Shown here piece after piece: positions 31,186 through 35,271 of a stretch of 35,271 nucleotides of DNA. The translations under genes and the position numbers were made by a program. The stretch comes from Colwellia sp. (GTDB taxonomy: Bacteria > Pseudomonadota > Gammaproteobacteria > Enterobacterales > Alteromonadaceae): contig JABSOX010000057.1 of the NCBI GenBank assembly GCA_013215655.1, positions 1 through 35,271 of the forward strand. Reading direction: 5' to 3'. The notes beneath the pieces were generated by a model. The model ran no database searches. It was not told the DNA's origin and saw only the letters and a program-made list of their open reading frames with translations. The first letter of the stretch is position 1. The number at the start of each line of letters is the position of its first letter.

Positions 31186-33564
31186 TTAGCTTTTTTCTAA
31201 ATGCTCCGCTAGGTACAACCACGTTGGCAATACGGTATCTGGATTTAAAGAAACACTATCAATGCCCTGTGCAACTAACCAAGCAGCAAAATCAGCATGA
31301 TCAGAAGGACCTTGACCACAAATTCCTACATATTTCCCACGCGCTTTACAGGCTTTTATCGCCATCGACAGCAAGAGTTTTATCGCTGGGTCGCGCTCAT
31401 CAAATAAATGAGCAATTAAACCTGAGTCTCGATCAAGGCCGAGCGTTAATTGCGTTAAATCATTTGAGCCGATAGAGAAACCATCAAAATAATCTAAAAA
31501 TTGATCAGCAAGTAATGCATTTGAAGGTAGCTCACACATCATAATAATACGTAGACCATTTTCACCACGTTTTAATCCATGTTCAGCTAAAATATCGATT
31601 ACTGCCGACGCTTCTTCTAACGTACGTACAAAGGGGATCATCACTTCAACATGGGTCATGCCCATATCATTACGCACACGTTTAATTGCCTCACACTCAA
31701 GGGCAAAGCAGTCCCTAAAATCTTCCGAAATATAACGAGCAGCACCGCGATAGCCGATCATCGGGTTTTCTTCATGTGGTTCAAACTCTTCGCCGCCAAC
31801 AAGATTTGCATACTCGTTTGATTTAAAATCAGACATCCTCACAATAACTTTTTCAGGTGAGAATGCCGCCGCTAAGGTAGAAATACCTTCGGTTAACTTA
31901 GCAATATAGAACTCAACTGGATTGTCATATCCTGCAATAATGTCATTAATTTCGGCTTGAAGTTCAGCGGATTGTTGATCAAAGTTTAATAATGCCTTGG
32001 GGTGAATGCCGATCATTTTATTAATAATAAATTCTAACCGTGCTAAACCAATGCCCGCATGAGGTAAACGAGCAAAAGTAAAGGCTCTGTCAGGATTACC
32101 AACATTCATCATGATTTTAAGCGGAAGATCAGGCATTGAATCTATTTCTGATGTCGTTACCGTATAATCAAGTTTTCCTTTATATATAAAACCCGTATCT
32201 CCTTCTGCACAGGATACAGTTATGGGATCACCGTTAGCAATTTTTTTAGTGGCATCACCACAACCAACAACCGCCGGTATACCCATTTCACGAGCAATTA
32301 TTGCCGCATGACAAGTTCGTCCACCTCGATTAGTAACAATGGCTGAGGCACGTTTCATGATAGGTTCCCAATCAGGATCCGTCATATCTGTAACAAGTAC
32401 ATCACCAGGTTGAATTTTATCCATTTCAGCAATGGATGATAAAACTTTAGCTTCACCGCTACCAATTTTATGGCCAATTGAACGACCAGTACAAACTACA
32501 TTTGCCGTTGTTTGTAGTTGAAATTGCTCCATAACATTGGCGTTTTCACGACTTTTTACTGTTTCAGGTCGCGCTTGCACTATATATAATTTACCGTCTA
32601 AACCATCTTTTGCCCATTCAATATCCATCGGCCTTTGATAATGTTTTTCAATGATGACAGCTTGCTTAGCAAGCTCTTGTACTTCGTCATCAGTTAACGA
32701 AAAACGATTACTGTCCTGCTCATCAATATCAACAATCTCTACTTGCTTACCATGTTCTTGAGCAGATGAATAAATCATCTTTATTGCTTTACTACCAATA
32801 TTACGACGTACAACCGCTGGCTTGCCACTAGCTAAAGTTGGTTTATGGACATAGAATTCATCAGGGTTAACAGCCCCTTGTACAACCATTTCACCTAAAC
32901 CAAAACTTGATGTGATAAAAACAACATCAGCAAAACCTGATTCAGTATCAATAGAAAACATAACACCACTCGATGCAATATCACTACGTACCATACGTTG
33001 AATACCAGCAGAAAGAGCGACACCACGATGATCATATCCTTGATGAACACGATAAGAAATGGCACGGTCGTTAAATAGTGACGCAAATACATGTTTAATC
33101 GCAACCATCACTGCGGCTAAACCACGAACATTAAGAAAAGTTTCCTGTTGTCCTGCAAAAGAAGCATCGGGCATATCTTCCGCGGTAGCAGATGAACGTA
33201 CGGCAAAGGAAGCATCATCAGCAAAACCATCGGCAAGCTTTCCATAAGCTTGTTCAATGTCTCTTTGCATTTCAGGTAAAAATGGCGTTTCGATAATCCA
33301 CTGTCTAATTTTTTTACCGCATTCATTTAATGCTGAAATATCACTGACATCTAACGAATCGAGTAATTGATAAATTTTGTCATTAAGGCCGCTTTGCTCC
33401 AAAAATTCATTAAACGCAAAGGATGTTGTTGCAAAACCTCCGGGGACTTGTACACCAAGATTCGACAAGTTAGAGATCATTTCGCCTAATGAGGCATTTT
33501 TGCCACCAACACGATCAACGTCACCCATTCCTAAAACTTCATACCAAAGTACATTATCTTGCAC
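31186..33564 (-). CDS. ppsA: Phosphoenolpyruvate synthase (pyruvate, water dikinase)
   Basis: Converts pyruvate, ATP and water to PEP, AMP and phosphate for gluconeogenesis. It has an N-terminal ATP-grasp domain (about 1-340, with [12 protein letters not shown] and [20 protein letters not shown]), the swivelling phosphohistidine domain [21 protein letters not shown] with His near 417, and a C-terminal PEP barrel ending with [10 protein letters not shown], whose Cys (near 747) is catalytic. The 792 residues equal E. coli PpsA. The start codon is GTG with GGAG eight bases upstream. It diverges from ppsR, whose product switches it off and on by phosphorylating and dephosphorylating the conserved Thr of GGRTCH (Thr next to the catalytic Cys-His). 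Confidence 0.97.
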   Translation of the reverse strand: MQDNVLWYEVLGMGDVDRVGGKNASLGEMISNLSNLGVQVPGGFATTSFAFNEFLEQSGLNDKIYQLLDSLDVSDISALNECGKKIRQWIIETPFLPEMQRDIEQAYGKLADGFADDASFAVRSSATAEDMPDASFAGQQETFLNVRGLAAVMVAIKHVFASLFNDRAISYRVHQGYDHRGVALSAGIQRMVRSDIASSGVMFSIDTESGFADVVFITSSFGLGEMVVQGAVNPDEFYVHKPTLASGKPAVVRRNIGSKAIKMIYSSAQEHGKQVEIVDIDEQDSNRFSLTDDEVQELAKQAVIIEKHYQRPMDIEWAKDGLDGKLYIVQARPETVKSRENANVMEQFQLQTTANVVCTGRSIGHKIGSGEAKVLSSIAEMDKIQPGDVLVTDMTDPDWEPIMKRASAIVTNRGGRTCHAAIIAREMGIPAVVGCGDATKKIANGDPITVSCAEGDTGFIYKGKLDYTVTTSEIDSMPDLPLKIMMNVGNPDRAFTFARLPHAGIGLARLEFIINKMIGIHPKALLNFDQQSAELQAEINDIIAGYDNPVEFYIAKLTEGISTLAAAFSPEKVIVRMSDFKSNEYANLVGGEEFEPHEENPMIGYRGAARYISEDFRDCFALECEAIKRVRNDMGMTHVEVMIPFVRTLEEASAVIDILAEHGLKRGENGLRIIMMCELPSNALLADQFLDYFDGFSIGSNDLTQLTLGLDRDSGLIAHLFDERDPAIKLLLSMAIKACKARGKYVGICGQGPSDHADFAAWLVAQGIDSVSLNPDTVLPTWLYLAEHLEKS

Positions 33565-33711
33565 AACAACTTCTCCAAAAAAAGTAAGGTTTGTTATATA
33601 TTTATAGTTGAAGACATTTTACACTGCCAAATAATTAAACTGAAATGTTATTTGAAAGTTTTCATTTTAAACAACAAAACGACAAATAAATAACTAAAAG
33701 AGAACCATGAT

Positions 33712-34521
33712 ATGCGCGCAGCTTTTTACGTTTCTGACGGAACGGCAATTACTTCCGAAGTTTTTGGTCATGCCCTACTTTCTTTATTTCCGATGGAGTT
33801 TGAGCACTTTACCATTTCATTTGTTGAAACGAAGGAAAAAGCACTCGCTGCTAGAGAGAAAATAAACAAAACCTGCAAACGAACAGGCGAAACTCCGCTA
33901 GTTTTTCATACTTTCGTTAACCCTGAAATTCGTGAAATTATCGATGGTTGTGATGGCGTTATTTATAACTTTTTAGAACACTTTGTTGCTCCATTAGAAA
34001 AACAATTAGGGATCAGTGCTAAACCTAAAGCGCACCGTACCCACAGTATTCACGAAAACAGCTACGATAATCGTATTGAAGCTGTTAATTATTCCTTAGC
34101 CAATGATGATGGTTCTAACATTAGTAATTACGAACAAGCAGACGTTATTTTAGTGGGTGTATCACGTTCAGGAAAAACCCCTTCTTCTTTGTATTTAGCA
34201 TTGCAATATGGCATTAAAGCGGCAAACTACCCCTTTACCGATGAAGACATGGACGAGCTTAAAATCCCTGATTTTTTAAAAGCTCATAAAAAGAAGTTGT
34301 TTGGCCTGACTATTGATGCACAACGCTTAATTGATATTCGTACCGGTCGCATGTCAAATAGTAAATATGCGTCAGCAAGACAGTGTCGTATGGAGCTAAG
34401 AGAAGTGGAGAAACTCTATAAAAAAGAAAATATACCCTTTATCAATACCACTAAATTTTCAGTAGAAGAAATTAGTGCAAAAATATTGTCTGAAACAGGA
34501 TTGCAACGACATAAATACTAA
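33712..34521 (+). CDS. ppsR: PEP synthetase regulatory protein PpsR (kinase/pyrophosphorylase)
   Basis: Bifunctional DUF299-family enzyme: an ADP-dependent kinase that inactivates PpsA and a phosphate-dependent pyrophosphorylase that restores it. The 269 residues match the family. The family's P-loop [11 protein letters not shown] is near 149-159. The N-terminus [19 protein letters not shown] and [18 protein letters not shown] near the C-terminus are typical. The ATG at 33712 is preceded by AGAGAACC; another ATG five bases upstream is out of frame. It is divergent from ppsA across 147 bp and upstream of aroH, exactly as in E. coli, so the regulator-target pair is intact. Confidence 0.95.
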   Translation: MRAAFYVSDGTAITSEVFGHALLSLFPMEFEHFTISFVETKEKALAAREKINKTCKRTGETPLVFHTFVNPEIREIIDGCDGVIYNFLEHFVAPLEKQLGISAKPKAHRTHSIHENSYDNRIEAVNYSLANDDGSNISNYEQADVILVGVSRSGKTPSSLYLALQYGIKAANYPFTDEDMDELKIPDFLKAHKKKLFGLTIDAQRLIDIRTGRMSNSKYASARQCRMELREVEKLYKKENIPFINTTKFSVEEISAKILSETGLQRHKY

Positions 34522-34711
34522 ATATCTCACTATTTTCTTAGTATTACCTTATGGTAAAATATCATTGGGTAACTATCTTTCCAATATTTAAAGAATTAGA
34601 TCAACTATTCGTAACAAAGCGGTTCCCTTAAGCCTATTAATTCGCTATGTTAGCGCGATAAAATTATTGTATTGCTAAGATCATTAGCAAACAGAAAAAA
34701 TAGAACCGTAA

Positions 34712-35271
34712 ATGACTATTAAAACAGATGAACTTCGCACAACACTGATCGAAAATCTGGTATCTCCTGCCCAATTGGCGACACAAATACCACTAAGCAC
34801 AAAGACAGGCGAATTTATACTTTCAAGCCGCCAAGAGATTGAAGCCATTATTAATGGTGACGATGACCGGTTATTAGTTATCATCGGCCCCTGTTCAATA
34901 CACGATCCAGAAGCGGCCATTGATTACGCAAAACAACTAAAAGTACTTCATAAGAAACATAAAGGTGAATTGCTTATTGTGATGCGTGTTTATTTTGAAA
35001 AGCCACGTACTACCGTTGGTTGGAAAGGTCTAATTAGTGATCCTGACTTAGATAAATCATTTCATGTTGCCAAAGGATTAAACCTCGCCCGTCAGTTATT
35101 GATGGATATCAATGAATTGGGTTTACCTGCAGGCACTGAATTTTTAGATATGGTGACAGGGCAATATATTTCCGATTTGATCAGTTGGGGTGCCATTGGC
35201 GCACGTACAACAGAAAGCCAAGTTCACCGCGAACTAGCATCAGCTCTTTCATGCCCCGTTGGCTTTAAAAA
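34712..35271 (+). CDS. aroH: DAHP synthase, class I (AroH-type), 5' part
   Basis: First enzyme of aromatic amino-acid synthesis, joining PEP and erythrose 4-phosphate to DAHP. The frame starts at ATG 34712 and is open to the right edge, giving 186 residues of about 350. Marks: LLVIIGPCSIHDPEAA (about 50-65), VMRVYFEKPRTTVGWKGLIS (about 90-109) and ISWGAIGARTTESQVHRE (about 155-172). Closest by eye to E. coli AroH (Trp-sensitive): the opening TDELRTTLIENLVSPAQLA and GTEFLDMVTGQYISDLISWG match it better than AroF or AroG. The ppsA-ppsR-aroH order of E. coli supports this. The feedback-sensing type is an inference, not shown by the sequence. Confidence 0.92.
   Translation, partial: MTIKTDELRTTLIENLVSPAQLATQIPLSTKTGEFILSSRQEIEAIINGDDDRLLVIIGPCSIHDPEAAIDYAKQLKVLHKKHKGELLIVMRVYFEKPRTTVGWKGLISDPDLDKSFHVAKGLNLARQLLMDINELGLPAGTEFLDMVTGQYISDLISWGAIGARTTESQVHRELASALSCPVGFK

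Noticed and set aside
34684-34920. 78-residue minus-strand open frame near the right end
   Set aside because: It is antisense to the start of the DAHP synthase gene, which has strong family motifs on the plus strand.

Overview
This window looks like chromosome from a cold-adapted marine gammaproteobacterium of the order Alteromonadales, most likely Colwellia or a close relative. The sequence appears AT-rich. The housekeeping genes follow the Enterobacteriaceae/Vibrionaceae order closely. Dimeric and monomeric NADP-isocitrate dehydrogenase genes lie in tandem, an arrangement known from Colwellia maris. The genus call rests on gene content and recognition, not on a search.

Layout. Bases 1-738 hold the 3' half of an MFS (GPH/SLC45-like) sugar transporter. 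Bases ~783-2640 hold three minus-strand genes, for a small membrane protein, a NodB polysaccharide deacetylase and a VOC-fold protein. They are separated by one clear and one degraded integron attC site, with a possible third remnant at the far end. This reads as a small integron cassette cluster without an integrase, and it is the most unusual part of the window. Bases 2996-17586 reproduce the Escherichia coli 19-20 min block (serS, rarA, lolA, ftsK, lrp, trxB, aat, infA, clpA, clpS, cspD). Here crcB follows rarA, ald sits between lrp and trxB, bpt sits between aat and infA, and cydDC and a tRNA next to infA are absent. Bases 17658-26091 reproduce the E. coli icd-rluE-nudJ-mnmA-hflD-purB block, with a second (monomeric) IDH gene. 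Bases 26092-29087 are looser: an intergenic repeat element, a GNAT-like protein, a small DUF4826-like protein and leucine dehydrogenase. Bases 29231-35271 carry D-lactate dehydrogenase, then ppsA / ppsR / aroH, again in E. coli order; aroH runs off the right edge.

How the genes work together. Aat, Bpt, ClpS and ClpA make up nearly a full bacterial N-degron pathway within 4.6 kb. Lrp and alanine dehydrogenase are divergent, which suggests amino-acid-responsive control of alanine catabolism. Alanine dehydrogenase, leucine dehydrogenase, D-lactate dehydrogenase and PEP synthase point to growth on amino acids and lactate, with gluconeogenic PEP production. PEP then feeds DAHP synthase and aromatic biosynthesis. 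RluE, MnmA, InfA and SerS are translation functions.

Non-coding structure. There are clear rho-independent terminators after most transcription units. A family of interspersed intergenic repeats occurs three times, each time immediately downstream of a terminator. A 22-bp perfect palindrome, a 13-bp inverted repeat beside the ppsA terminator, and a 15-nt tandem repeat inside the 5' end of mnmA were also seen. No rRNA, tRNA, CRISPR array, insertion sequence or prophage was recognised.
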